DNA of 64,000 bases, taken from assembly GCF_005930475.1 (NCBI RefSeq), contig NZ_SJEW01000002.1:108678-172677 (forward strand), in the 5' to 3' direction. This document shows positions 29,098 through 37,729 of this stretch, in pieces. How positions within the stretch are numbered: the first letter of the stretch is position 1; every line of letters begins with the position of its first letter. Origin of the DNA: Modestobacter altitudinis. Its GTDB lineage: Bacteria; Actinomycetota; Actinomycetes; Mycobacteriales; Geodermatophilaceae. Below the pieces are notes generated by a model. The model was not told the origin of the DNA, ran no database searches, and was given only the letters and a program-made list of their open reading frames with translations. The position numbers were made by a program, and so were the translations under genes.

Positions 29098-29171
29098 TAG
29101 CGGTGACCGGACTTGAACCGGTGACACAGCGATTATGAGCCGCTTGCTCTACCAGGCTGAGCTACACCGCC
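29098..29171 (-). tRNA. metT: tRNA-Met, elongator (anticodon CAT)
   Basis: A 74-base cloverleaf with acceptor GGCGGTG/CACCGCT, anticodon loop CTCATAA and T-arm GGTTCAAGTCC. It lacks the GGG/CCC anticodon-stem pairs of the initiator tRNA, so it is the elongator. Confidence 0.95.
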
Positions 29172-29221
29172 GGGTGACCGGGCGGCCCGGTCTCTCGACT
29201 GGCCCGCTGGTCGTTCCTACG

Positions 29222-29294
29222 AGCCCCTTTACGGAATCGAACCGTAGACCTTCTCCTTACCATGGAGACGCTCTGCCGACTGAGCTAAAGGGGC
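29222..29294 (-). tRNA. thrT: tRNA-Thr (anticodon GGT)
   Basis: A 73-base cloverleaf: acceptor GCCCCTT/AAGGGGC, D-arm GCTCAGTCGGCAGAGC, anticodon stem TCTCC/GGAGA with loop ATGGTAA, T-arm GGTTCGATTCC. It lies 50 bases upstream of tRNA-Met on the same strand. Confidence 0.96.
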
Positions 29295-29390
29295 GCTGCT
29301 CGGGAGTGGAGGGGACTCTACCAAGCCGCTCGCGGCGACCGGCGTACCCCCTCGTGACCGTGCGAGACGACTGTAACAGCCGCCAGGTGC

Positions 29391-29446
29391 GGCCCCGTCC
29401 AGAGGCTCGTGCCGAGCGTGCGAGGCATGAGGAGGACGGGGTCCTT
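29391..29446 (-). repeat. GGCCCC-type hairpin repeat, copy 4 (after GGDEF/EAL gene)
   Basis: A 56-bp imperfect hairpin, almost the same sequence as copy 1: outer arms GGCCCCGTCC and GGACGGGGTCC, inner arms CTCGTGCC and GGCATGAG, loop GAGCGTGCGA. It lies about 20 bases behind the stop of the GGDEF/EAL gene and before tRNA-Thr. Confidence 0.8.
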
Positions 29447-29467
29447 CCCGGGGTCCTCCCACCTGCT

Positions 29468-32008
29468 TCAGGTCCGGACGAACAGCCGGCGGTGCCGGGC
29501 TCCGGGTGCGGCGCTCCGGACGCCGGTACGGGCCAGCAGCCAGCCCTCCAGCCGGTCCTCCGGCAGCGGCCGGCTGACCAGGAACCCCTGCAGCTTGTCG
29601 CAGCCCATCTGGGCCAGCAGGTCGCGGGTGACCTCGTCCTCGACGCCCTCGGCCACCACCCGCAGCCCCAGGTTGTGCGCCAGCTCGACGATCGACCGGG
29701 CGATGAACGACTCGTTCTGGCTGGTGGACATGCCCAGCACGAAGGACTTGTCGATCTTCAGCTCGTCGATCGGCAGCTGCCGCAGCTGGGACAGCGACGA
29801 GTAGCCGGTGCCGAAGTCGTCCATCGACAGCCGGAGCCCCAGCGCGTGCAGCTCGCCCAGCACGTTGCTGTTGCGCACGGTGTCGTCCACGACGCTGCCC
29901 TCGGTGAGCTCGAGGGTCAGCAGCTCCCCGGGGACCCCGTGGTGCCGCAGCGCCCCGCGCACCCGGGCGACCAGGTCGGGCTCGGACAGGCAGCGCGCGG
30001 AGAGGTTGACCGCCACCGAGATCGCGATGTCCTGGTCCAGCCACCGGCGGCAGCGGTCCAGGGCGCGGTCCAGGACGTGGTCGGTCAGCGGCCCGATCCG
30101 GCCGATCTGCTCGGCCAGGCTGATGAAGTCGTCCGGCGGGATGTCGCCGTACCGCGGGTGCGCCCAGCGGACCAACGTCTCCACCGAGACGATGTCGGCC
30201 GTCCGGGCGTCCACGATCGGCTGGAAGACGACGGTGATCTGCTCCTCCGCCATCGCCGTCTCCAGCTCGGTGCCCAGCTGCAGCCGGCGCAGGCTCTGCT
30301 GGTCCAGCACCGGGTGGTAGGTGGCGACCCCGCCGGAGCTGTGCGCGGCCAGCAGGGCGACGTCGGCCCGCTGGATCAGCGTCCCGGAGTCGGTGCCGTG
30401 CACCGGCGCGGCGGCCACGCCGATGGTCAGCGAGACCTCGAGGTCCAGCCCGGCGACGCGGGCGCGGGTGGAGGCGGCCTCGCGCAACCGGCGGGCGGCC
30501 CGCTCGGTGGCCGGCAGCGACAGCCCCGGCAGCAGGACGGCGAACTGGCCGCCCTCCATCCGCGCGACGACGGCCTGCGGCGGCGCGTGCTCCCGCAGCA
30601 GTCCGGCGGTGACCAGCAGCAGCTCGTCGCTGGCCGCGTGCCCGAGGGTGTCGGTGACGTTGGTGTAGCCGTCCAGCGTCGCCAGGACCAGCCCCGCCCG
30701 GGCGGTCGCCGGCTCGGCCACCAGCAGGGCGTCGATCTCGACCGCGAGCCGCTGGCGGTTGGGCAGCCCGGTCAGCCGGTCGTGGTCGCCGTCGTGCCGG
30801 ATCTGGCTGAGCAGCTGCTGCTGCCGGATCGCCGCGTTGACGTGGGTCAGCATCGAGTCCAGGGCGCCCCGGTCGCCCGGGTCGAAGGTGACCACGCCAC
30901 TGCGCCGGTCGCAGACCTCGAGGTAGCCGGGCTCGCCCGCGGCGGTCGTCACCGGCGCACCGAGCACCTCACGGGCACCCCGGCGGACCAGCGCGGCCAG
31001 CTCGGCACCGTCGGCGCGGGCGGCCGAGGAGAGCACCGGCCCCGCGCTCCCGGGAGCCAGCGCGCGCCGGCGCAGCAGGTCGTCGGGGTCGCCGGGACCG
31101 TCGTACCACCCCAGCTCACCGTCGGCGGCGTCGACGACCAGCTGCGGGCCCTCGTCGAGGTAGGGCGGCAGCCACAGCGCCACCCGGTCGGCGTTGAGCA
31201 GCTCGCGGACCGCGTTCACGATCTCCCGGGTGCCGGCCTCGTCGGGGGTGACGAGCTCGACCCGGCGGGCGAAGTCGTACACCCGCTGGACGGTGCGCCG
31301 TTCGCGGACGGCGTGCGTGGACTGCCGGAAGATCGCCACCACGGCGAGCACGAGCGGCACGATGAGCGCCCAGGCCCAGGGGGTCTGCCAGGTCAGCAGC
31401 AGCGCGATGACGCCGACCATCACGCTCAGTGGCGCCACCGCGAGCGCCGGCAACGCGCTGAGCAGCATGTCCCGACCCGGGAGACCACCGGTCAGCGAGA
31501 TCGCAGCGCAGGTGAGCAGGACCCCCACGCAGGACGCGCACAGCATCGCCAGGGCCAGGGCCAGCCAGCTGATCGGGTCGGCGAGGTCCAGCGGCGGCAG
31601 CCAGGAGAGCACCAGCACCGCGGTGCACACCTCGGCCACGGTCAGCGCCAGGTTGAAGGCCGCCTTCGGCAGCGGCAGCTGCTGACGGGCCAGCACGATC
31701 GCCACCGCGGCGACCCGGGCGACCGTCGTCCAGACACCACCGATCTCCACCAGAGAGACCACGACGGCGAGCTCCGAGGGCGCGATCGCGAAGGTCTGCC
31801 GGCGGAACTCGAGCTGCAGCTGGACGGACTCGGTCAGCAGGAAGGTCGCGAACAGGGCGAGCACCGACCACACTGCGGGCGTCGACCAGGCCCCGGGCAG
31901 CGTGGGCACGGCGAGGACGAGGGCCACGACGCCGCCGAGGAGCGCGAGCGTCCAGGGCCGCCGGAGGAACGGAGTCCCCAGCTGCTCGGGGACCATGGGC
32001 TCGGCCAA
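29468..32008 (-). CDS. Membrane GGDEF/EAL protein, probable c-di-GMP phosphodiesterase
   Basis: An 846-aa signalling protein. Residues ~15-230 form several membrane segments, then a GAF-like cytoplasmic region, a GGDEF domain and a C-terminal EAL domain. The GGDEF signature is degenerate (RMEGGQFAVLL), so it should not make c-di-GMP. The EAL domain keeps its key motifs: ETLVRW, NLSARCL, ELTEGS, DDFGTGYSSL, LKIDKSFV, VAEGVE and QGF. It probably degrades c-di-GMP, perhaps with the GGDEF part sensing GTP. A hairpin repeat follows the stop codon. Confidence 0.9.
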   Translation of the reverse strand: MAEPMVPEQLGTPFLRRPWTLALLGGVVALVLAVPTLPGAWSTPAVWSVLALFATFLLTESVQLQLEFRRQTFAIAPSELAVVVSLVEIGGVWTTVARVAAVAIVLARQQLPLPKAAFNLALTVAEVCTAVLVLSWLPPLDLADPISWLALALAMLCASCVGVLLTCAAISLTGGLPGRDMLLSALPALAVAPLSVMVGVIALLLTWQTPWAWALIVPLVLAVVAIFRQSTHAVRERRTVQRVYDFARRVELVTPDEAGTREIVNAVRELLNADRVALWLPPYLDEGPQLVVDAADGELGWYDGPGDPDDLLRRRALAPGSAGPVLSSAARADGAELAALVRRGAREVLGAPVTTAAGEPGYLEVCDRRSGVVTFDPGDRGALDSMLTHVNAAIRQQQLLSQIRHDGDHDRLTGLPNRQRLAVEIDALLVAEPATARAGLVLATLDGYTNVTDTLGHAASDELLLVTAGLLREHAPPQAVVARMEGGQFAVLLPGLSLPATERAARRLREAASTRARVAGLDLEVSLTIGVAAAPVHGTDSGTLIQRADVALLAAHSSGGVATYHPVLDQQSLRRLQLGTELETAMAEEQITVVFQPIVDARTADIVSVETLVRWAHPRYGDIPPDDFISLAEQIGRIGPLTDHVLDRALDRCRRWLDQDIAISVAVNLSARCLSEPDLVARVRGALRHHGVPGELLTLELTEGSVVDDTVRNSNVLGELHALGLRLSMDDFGTGYSSLSQLRQLPIDELKIDKSFVLGMSTSQNESFIARSIVELAHNLGLRVVAEGVEDEVTRDLLAQMGCDKLQGFLVSRPLPEDRLEGWLLARTGVRSAAPGARHRRLFVRT

Positions 32009-32145
32009 GGTGGGCCTGTCTGTCAGGGGGGCGGTCAGGGCGAACGTAACAGCGCCCAGCCGCCTCCGGCAGCAGGCTCACCCCAAGGGGTCGCCCTGCC
32101 TCAGGACCCCGCATGCCCGCCGGGTCCTCGCACGCAGGAGGGCCG

Positions 32146-32235
32146 TCAGCGGTTCCAGCGCCACCCGCGGTTCCAGCGCCAACCCCGGTCGGCGGCGGCG
32201 GAACGCGTGGTCGAGACGGAGCTGGTGGTGGACAT
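32146..32235 (-). CDS. Possible 29-residue peptide ending in tandem WRWNR
   Basis: A short frame with a near-perfect ribosome site (AGGAGG four bases before the ATG at 32235). The peptide starts MSTTSSVSTTRSAAADRG and ends with two copies of GWRWNR, encoded by an exact 18-base tandem repeat apart from its edge. It could be a small membrane-active peptide, a leader peptide, or chance. Nothing I recognise matches it. The ribosome site and the repeat are the only evidence. Confidence 0.4.
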   Translation of the reverse strand: MSTTSSVSTTRSAAADRGWRWNRGWRWNR

Positions 32236-32392
32236 GACGCCTCCTGAGGGCACGACGGACTGCAGGGAGTCGCGGCAGCCGCCCACGCGGGGGCAGAGCG
32301 TCGTCCGGCACAGACCGCAGCCAAGAGACTGCGGCGTGTCACCCACACGAGGCAAGCATTGACACGCGCGACTGAAGTGATCTTCGTCGTGT

Positions 32393-32441
32393 CGTCACTC
32401 TCTGCAAGTAACACTCAGGTAGTTCTGCCGAGAGAGTGACG
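32393..32441. promoter_or_regulatory. 49-bp interrupted palindrome
   Basis: Perfect 11-base arms CGTCACTCTCT (32393-32403) and AGAGAGTGACG (32431-32441) flank a 27-base, relatively AT-rich centre. It lies 30 bases past the stop of the leftward 662-aa gene and about 160 bases upstream of the small peptide frame. It can be a terminator for the former or an operator for the latter. Confidence 0.45.
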
Positions 32442-32473
32442 GCGGTCCTCTGTGCTCACCCGGTCGGGCGACA

Positions 32474-34462
32474 TCATCCACCCCGGCGCGGCCGCGAGGA
32501 CAGGTCGGGGAGCGGCACGTCGCGGACCCGGTCGAGCAGCGACTCCTCCGGGGCGGCGAGCCGGCCCAGCAGGTCGGCCGTCTGCCCGAACCCGGCCCGG
32601 GCCGCTGCACCGGAGGGGAGCGTCGCGCCGGGCACGACCCCCGGCCCGAGGACCGAGCCGGCGAAGCGCGCCGCCTCCTCGGCCGTGTGCACCCGGCCGG
32701 TGTCCGGGCCGATCTCCACGTCGCCGTCCACGTCGAGCGCGTCGGCCACCGGGGCCTCGATCACGTCCAGCAGCTCACCCGCCCGGCCCCGCACCAGCGC
32801 CAGCGGCTGACCGACTCCCAGCTCCCACAGCATCTGGGCGTCCACCGCCCGGCTCTGTTCGTGGCTCCAGGCCAGCGCGTACCGCAGCCGCTCGCCGTAC
32901 TCGAGCACGGCCACGTGCGCACCGGCGACCTCCCCGGCGAACGCCCCTGCGGCACCGGCCCGCAGTGCGGCCTCGACCGCCGCGGTGACCTCGCCCGCCG
33001 ACCCGGCGTCGGTGACCAGGTTCCCGAGCCCGCGCAGCGCAGTGTCGGCCCGGGCGTCGGGAGCACCCCCGGTGACCGCTGCGTCGAGCACCGGCAGCAG
33101 CACGCCCGGCTGACCGGCGACCAGGTCGGTGACGCCGCCGCGGACCTGGGCCAGCGCACCGGCGTCGTCCAGCACCCGCCCGGCGCTGCCGGGGGCGAGG
33201 CCCTCGCCCAGCGCGAGCAGCGCGGCCCGGGCGGCGCGACCGGCCTCCGGCCCGGCCGCCGCCAGCGCGACCACCGCCGCGAGGGAGTCGCTGCCCCCGG
33301 GCCACGGGCGGGACAGCAGGGTGGTCCAGGCGACCGGGTCGTCGAGCAGCCGAACCGCGGCATCGGCATCGCCGGACCGGGCCAGCACCGCCAGCGCCGC
33401 CTCGACCGGGTCGGGTCGGCCGCCCCGGACGCCGGCCGGCGTCCCCCGCGCGGCCTCCCGGCCCAGCAGCTGACGACCCCAGTCGGCGGCCAGCGCCGAC
33501 CCGGCTCCCGGCGCGGCGAGGACCAGCCCCATCGCCACCGCCTGGTCGTCGGCGGCGCCGTCCGGGTCGTCGGGGCTCAGCCGCACCGCATCCAGGACGG
33601 CGCCGCCCTGGCCACTGAGCGCGCCGGCCAGCAGGGCGGCCAGCGGCTCCTCCTCCCCCGTGCCGGCCAGCCCGGCGAGCACGGACAGCAGCCAGGTCAC
33701 GCCCTCGCCCCCGAGCCGGCCGACCAGGGCGTCGGCGAACCCCGGGACCGAGGCGTAGGGCCGCCAGCGCTGCACTGCCGTCGCGAGGGTCTCCGCGGAG
33801 CCGGGACGGGTCAGCTGGTCAGCGGCCTGCCGGCCCAGCGCCGCCAGGGCCTCCGCACCCCAAGCGGGCAGCTGCACGGCGAGCCGGACGGTGACCGCCG
33901 CAGCGACCCCCGGCCGGCCGGTGCCGCCGAACGGCCGGGTGACGCCGACGAGCACGGCGGCGGCCACCGTGGCGTCCTCGGCCAGCAGCTCCAGCAGCGC
34001 CCGGTGCTCCGCTCCCCGGTCGGCGTCCTCCTCCCTCACGTCCCGGACCAGGGCCACGGCCTCCGCCGGCGCGGCCGCACTCCCGCTCTCCAGGGGGATG
34101 CCCACCAGCGCGGCCAACTGCGCGCCGGCGTCGGCGAACCGGTGGCGCTGGTCGGCCCGCAGGGACGTCACCCGGGCGAGCACGGTCAGCCAGAGCGCGT
34201 GGTGGTCGGCGAGCCGGGCGGCGGCCGCGGTCACCGCCTCGTGCAGGTCGGCGGCGACGGCGAGCGCCGCGCCGACCTCCGCTGCGGCGACGGTGGCGTC
34301 GGCCCCCTGCCAGCCGCCCAGCGCGACCGCGGGCTGCAGCAGGTGCACCGTCAGCCCTGCGGCGCACCCCGCCGAGGTCAGCTGTTCGACCACCGAGCCG
34401 AGCGCGTCCGGTGAACCGGGCGGCTCGGGCAGCGCGACCGGGACCGGGAGCAGAAGGGTCAC
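32474..34462 (-). CDS. Large alanine-rich protein, unknown, partner of an EspC-like protein
   Basis: A 662-aa protein from a GTG start that overlaps the stop of the gene upstream (TGA/GTG), giving VTLLLPVPVALPEPPGS. It is nearly all alpha-helical and Ala-rich, without signal peptide or membrane segments. The last 130 residues (WSHEQSRAVDAQMLWELG, then EEAARFAGSVLGPG) are better conserved in style. Coupling to a WXG100/EspC-like gene suggests a type VII-related substrate or chaperone system; no ESX genes are in the window. Function unknown. Confidence 0.7.
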   Translation of the reverse strand: MTLLLPVPVALPEPPGSPDALGSVVEQLTSAGCAAGLTVHLLQPAVALGGWQGADATVAAAEVGAALAVAADLHEAVTAAAARLADHHALWLTVLARVTSLRADQRHRFADAGAQLAALVGIPLESGSAAAPAEAVALVRDVREEDADRGAEHRALLELLAEDATVAAAVLVGVTRPFGGTGRPGVAAAVTVRLAVQLPAWGAEALAALGRQAADQLTRPGSAETLATAVQRWRPYASVPGFADALVGRLGGEGVTWLLSVLAGLAGTGEEEPLAALLAGALSGQGGAVLDAVRLSPDDPDGAADDQAVAMGLVLAAPGAGSALAADWGRQLLGREAARGTPAGVRGGRPDPVEAALAVLARSGDADAAVRLLDDPVAWTTLLSRPWPGGSDSLAAVVALAAAGPEAGRAARAALLALGEGLAPGSAGRVLDDAGALAQVRGGVTDLVAGQPGVLLPVLDAAVTGGAPDARADTALRGLGNLVTDAGSAGEVTAAVEAALRAGAAGAFAGEVAGAHVAVLEYGERLRYALAWSHEQSRAVDAQMLWELGVGQPLALVRGRAGELLDVIEAPVADALDVDGDVEIGPDTGRVHTAEEAARFAGSVLGPGVVPGATLPSGAAARAGFGQTADLLGRLAAPEESLLDRVRDVPLPDLSSRPRRGG

Positions 34463-34740
34463 TGCGGAACGCCCCGGCCGAGCACCGGCAGCAGGCGCTC
34501 GTCCAGCCCGAGCCAGGCGTCCGCCGCTGCGGTCACGGCCTCCCCCAGCCAGGTCAGCTCGCCGGCCAGGCAGCGGCCGGCGGTGCCGACGGTCTCGCCG
34601 AACCCGGCCACCGCAGGGCCGAGCGGCCCGCCGACCGGGTCGTCGGCCGGCACGGTGCCCACCTGGGCCGCCTGGACCGCGGCCCCGTCGAGCACGCCGG
34701 CCAGCGCGTACAGCTGCGCGACGACCACCTCGATCACCAT
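34459..34740 (-). CDS. EspC/WXG100-like small protein
   Basis: A 93-aa, mostly helical protein starting MVIEVVVAQLYALAGVLDGA, with a central tryptophan turn (ELTWLGEAV) and a C-terminal AADAWLGLDERLL. Size, helix-turn-helix layout and lack of a signal peptide resemble EspC-type ESX-secretion-associated proteins. The similarity is a judgement of pattern, not a match. It overlaps the large downstream partner by four bases. Confidence 0.55.
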   Translation of the reverse strand: MVIEVVVAQLYALAGVLDGAAVQAAQVGTVPADDPVGGPLGPAVAGFGETVGTAGRCLAGELTWLGEAVTAAADAWLGLDERLLPVLGRGVPQ

Positions 34741-34778
34741 GCCCGGCAGTGTGCTGGCCGGACGTGGGGCGCGACGGC

Positions 34779-34865
34779 GTCGTCCACAGCCCCAGCGGCG
34801 ACTGCAGGCGTACGCGCCCTCGTCGTCCACATCGTCCACAGGCGTCGTCCACAACCGGTGGACGA
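34779..34865. promoter_or_regulatory. Cluster of GTCGTCCACA decamers (DnaA-box-like)
   Basis: Four direct copies of (G/A)TCGTCCACA at 34779, 34822, 34831 and 34844 and one inverted copy (GGTGGACGAC, 34856-34865). Each is one base from the actinobacterial DnaA box TTGTCCACA. They fill the 163-base region between the leftward EspC-like gene and the rightward TadG-like gene. Confidence 0.5.
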
Positions 34866-34903
34866 CGGTGCCGCTCGGCCGCCCCGCCCTCTACGCTCCC
34901 CGC

Positions 34904-35344
34904 GTGCGACCGGCCAGCCAGCAGCTCACCGACCCCGAGGCCGGTTCGACGCTGCCGTTCGTGCTGGTCTGCTGGCTGGTCGCGGCGCTGATGGTGCTCG
35001 GTGCGATCGCCGCCTCCGATGCGTTCCTGGAGCAGCAGGAGGTGCAGTCGGCCTGCGACGGCGCCGCGCTGGCGGCGGCGAACGAGGCCGACGCGGCGGT
35101 CGTCTACGCCCAGGGCGCGGGCGCCCACCTGCCGCTGACCCGGTCGACCGCCGAGTCAGCGGTCGCCGACCAGCTCGCCGACGCCGGGGTGCAGCTGGAC
35201 GCGTGGTCGGCGCAGACCGACGGGACCGAGGTGACCGTGCGGTGCACGCGCTCGGTGCACATCGCCTTCGACTGGCTCTTCCTCGGTGGGCGCCCGCTGG
35301 ACCGCACGGCGGTGGCCAGCGCCCGGGCTCCGACCGTGGGCTGA
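34904..35344 (+). CDS. TadE/TadG-like pilus-assembly or secretion protein
   Basis: A 146-aa protein with a short N-terminus, one membrane segment (FVLVCWLVAALMVLGAIAA) and the ...CDGAALAAANEAD region typical of TadG/TadE-like proteins of actinobacterial tad loci. These are exported, membrane-anchored proteins. GTG start at 34904. TACGCT lies at 34892-34897, a -10 box that would place the transcript start at or near the GTG, so translation may be leaderless. No other tad genes are present nearby. Confidence 0.7.
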   Translation: MRPASQQLTDPEAGSTLPFVLVCWLVAALMVLGAIAASDAFLEQQEVQSACDGAALAAANEADAAVVYAQGAGAHLPLTRSTAESAVADQLADAGVQLDAWSAQTDGTEVTVRCTRSVHIAFDWLFLGGRPLDRTAVASARAPTVG

Positions 35345-35367
35345 ACCCGAGCCGGCCCGGGAACGAG

Positions 35368-35399
35368 GACGGCCCCCGACCGTGCGGTCGGGGGCCGTC
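35368..35399. terminator. Bidirectional terminator hairpin
   Basis: A perfect 15-bp stem (35368-35382 with 35385-35399) between the rightward TadG-like gene and the leftward tRNA-Tyr, which converge here. Confidence 0.8.
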
Positions 35400-35409
35400 G
35401 CACCGGGTG

Positions 35410-35491
35410 TGGCGGGTGAAGGATTCGAACCTTCGTAGGCTAAGCCGACGGATTTACAGTCCGCTCCCATTGGCCACTCGGGCAACCCGCC
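35410..35491 (-). tRNA. tyrT: tRNA-Tyr (anticodon GTA)
   Basis: An 82-base type II tRNA with long variable arm: acceptor GGCGGGT/ACCCGCC, anticodon loop CTGTAAA, T-arm GGTTCGAATCC. Divergent from yajQ. The tRNA-Tyr/yajQ pairing close to tRNA-Thr, tRNA-Met and rpmG is conserved in actinobacteria. Confidence 0.96.
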
Positions 35492-35585
35492 GCCGTGCTG
35501 GTGCCGGATGAGCTTACAAGACGGTGGACGGCGGTCGGGGAGGTCCCCGGCGAGCACGCTCCACAGCGCGAGAGAGGAGACAGTC

Positions 35586-36077
35586 ATGGCCGATGCGTCG
35601 TTCGACGTCGTCAGCAAGGTCGACCGCCAGGAGGTCGACAACGCGCTGAACCAGGCAGGCAAGGAGCTCTCCCAGCGCTTCGACTTCCGCGGGGTCAACG
35701 CGACCATCACCTGGGCCGGGGAGGAGGCGGTGACCCTGCAGGCCGACACCGAGGAGCGGGTCGCCGCCGCGCTCGAGGTGTTCAAGGAGAAGCTGGTCAA
35801 GCGCGGCATCTCGATGAAGGCGCTGGACGCCGACGAGCCGCAGTCCTCGGGCAAGGTCTACAAGATCTCCGCCACGATCAAGCAGGGGATCGCCTCGGAC
35901 AAGGCCAAGGAGATCGCCAAGGCGATCCGGGACGAGGGCCCCAAGGGCGTGCAGGCGCAGATCCAGGGCGATCAGCTCCGGGTCAGCGGCAAGAAGCGCG
36001 ACGACCTGCAGGCGGTGCAGCAGCTGCTCAAGGGCAAGGACTTCGAGATCGCCCTGCAGTTCGACAACTATCGCTGA
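35586..36077 (+). CDS. yajQ: YajQ-family nucleotide-binding protein
   Basis: A 163-aa UPF0234/YajQ protein, complete from [20 protein letters not shown] to [10 protein letters not shown]. Family members have two RRM-like halves and bind nucleotides (c-di-GMP in some species). A GAGAGGAGA ribosome site precedes the ATG at 35586. The last codons (FDNYR-stop) coincide with the 16-bp sequence that recurs at 44964 and 57460, so the gene end is the attachment site of an integrative element, and integration leaves the gene intact. Confidence 0.93.
   Translation: MADASFDVVSKVDRQEVDNALNQAGKELSQRFDFRGVNATITWAGEEAVTLQADTEERVAAALEVFKEKLVKRGISMKALDADEPQSSGKVYKISATIKQGIASDKAKEIAKAIRDEGPKGVQAQIQGDQLRVSGKKRDDLQAVQQLLKGKDFEIALQFDNYR
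36062..36077. other. Attachment site copy 1 (attL, yajQ 3' end)
   Basis: CGACAACTATCGCTGA, the last codons and stop of yajQ. An integrase gene lies immediately inside, reading toward the site. The same 16 bases recur with one or two changes at 44964-44979 and 57460-57475. Confidence 0.75.
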
Positions 36078-36107
36078 TACGGCGCCTTTCCGCAGGTCAG
36101 CGGCTTG

Positions 36108-37225
36108 TCAGGAGCCGCTGGTCCGCACAGAGTCCGCACGAGCGTCCAGCGCGGCGGCCATCAGGCCGCCCGCTGCGGCGCGCGTGCGGTCCTCGGCGGT
36201 CGGCCACAGATGGGAGTAGACGCCCAACGTGATCGTCGCCGAGGAGTGCCCCAGCGCCCGCTGGACGGTCACCACGTCGCACCCGGCGGCGATCAGGCCG
36301 CTCGCGTAGAAGTGCCTGAGGTCGTGCAGCGTGTACCCGTCCAGTCCGGCCGCCTGGCGGAGCTGCCGCCACTGGTGGCCCGCCGAGTTCCTGTTGAGCG
36401 GCCTGCCGTCGCTGGACACCAGCCAGTCCCCCGGCCCTGCGCCTGCCCCGCGTACATGCTCGGACAGCAGCTCGATCAACTCGGCGGGAGCGTAGATGAC
36501 CCGCTCGGACCCGAACTTCGGGGCGACCAGCTCGGCGGTCGCGTTGGACTCCCCCTGCACCTGGTGACGGACCGAGATGGTGCGACGGAGAAAGTCGACG
36601 TCGTCCAGTCGGAGGCCGACCGCTTCCCCCAGCCGTAGGCCGGCGAAGGCGCAGACGGCGACGAACGGCTGGAACCACGTTGGCGCCAGGTCGAGCGCGA
36701 TCCCGACCTCCTCGGCGGTGGGGATCGTCATGGCCGCCGCGGCCTTCCGCCGCCGGGGCAGTGCCGCACCGGCCGTCGGGTCGGCCTTGATGACCCGGTC
36801 GAGGACGGCAGCGCGCATGCAGATGTGGACGTAGTTGTAGCGAGTGCGGATGGTGCTCGGCGCCAGCCCGGATCCCCGGCTGCTGGCCGGCCGGGACATG
36901 GCCTTGATCCACTGCTGCACGTGCGAGGGTCGGATCTGGCGCATGGGCACATCGGCGAACGTCACAGTGGCTGCTGCCTGCTGGGCCGCCAGGAGCGTTC
37001 CTCGCTCCCACACCTGCAGACTGGACCACTGCTCGAACCAGGCCTTGAAGGTGAGCTTCCCGGCGTCGGGGTCGACGTAGTCGCCGGTGACGATCGAGGC
37101 CGTGACCTCATCGAGCCATCGGATGGCGTCGGTCTTGCGGTCGAAGTGGCGGGCGTGCTCCTGCCCGCCTCATCGCGGTAGCGGGGGCGCCACCGCCCAT
37201 CCGGTCTACGCGAAATGCTGGCCAC
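36108..37225 (-). pseudogene. int: Tyrosine-recombinase integrase with a frameshift near its N-terminus
   Basis: The catalytic domain is whole in one frame (36108-37163): Arg in AFAGLRLGEA, HDLRHFYASG, LGHSSATIT and the Tyr in GVYSHLWP. Continuing upstream this frame reads HARHFDRKTDAIRWLDEV, but the true N-terminus (VASISRRPDGRWRPRYRDEA, GTG at 37225 with GAGGGAA before it) is in another frame. One base is missing around 37161-37168. A shorter product could start at the GTG at 37013 but would lack the arm-binding domain. It sits beside attL, as expected for this element type. Confidence 0.85.
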
Positions 37226-37364
37226 AGCGTTTCCCTCGTCGGTTCTGCCGTCGGCAGGCCTCCCCGGTCGTTGACCCTGCCGCCAGGGGGGTGACGATGC
37301 GCCAGAACAGCAACCTCGGGAATCGCGGATCCACAGCGGGCGACCTGTCCTGTGGGCAGAGGCG

Positions 37365-37598
37365 TCACAGGCCGGGGGCCCCGCTCCCGTCGTGCTGAGA
37401 GTCGATCCAGGTGCGGAGGTCGTCGCGGCGGTAGCGGACGCGACGGCCGAGACGGAAGCTCCGCGGACCGATGCCGAGGTGCCGCCAGTAGCGCAGCGTC
37501 GCGACGGCCGCGCGGACGAGCTCGGCGGCCTCCGTGATGGTGAGCAGCTCCGGCTCAGGGCTGGCGGCGAGCTCACGACTGGCGGGGTGGTCCGGCAT
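37365..37598 (-). CDS. xis: Excisionase-like helix-turn-helix protein
   Basis: A 77-aa protein with a MerR/AlpA-type helix-turn-helix: LLTITEAAELVRAAVATLRYW, then GPRSFRLGRRVRYRRDDLRTWI. This is the standard form of the small directionality factor or regulator found beside integrases of actinobacterial integrative elements. It is encoded 140 bases upstream of int, same strand. Start at ATG 37598. Excision function is inferred from position. Confidence 0.8.
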   Translation of the reverse strand: MPDHPASRELAASPEPELLTITEAAELVRAAVATLRYWRHLGIGPRSFRLGRRVRYRRDDLRTWIDSQHDGSGAPGL

Positions 37599-37729
37599 GG
37601 CTGACTCCGAGACTGATCGGCTGTGGTTGGCCCTTCCCCCCATGAGGCGTCGTGCACGGTCGTCCACTGACAGCGTCCCTGGAGCTGATCTCGCGGCCTT
37701 GTCTTCGCCGTCGTGATCTGGCAGGGGCC

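Noticed and set aside
32146..32355. 69-aa version of the small peptide starting upstream
   Set aside because: The first 40 residues have no ribosome site; the internal ATG at 32235 does.
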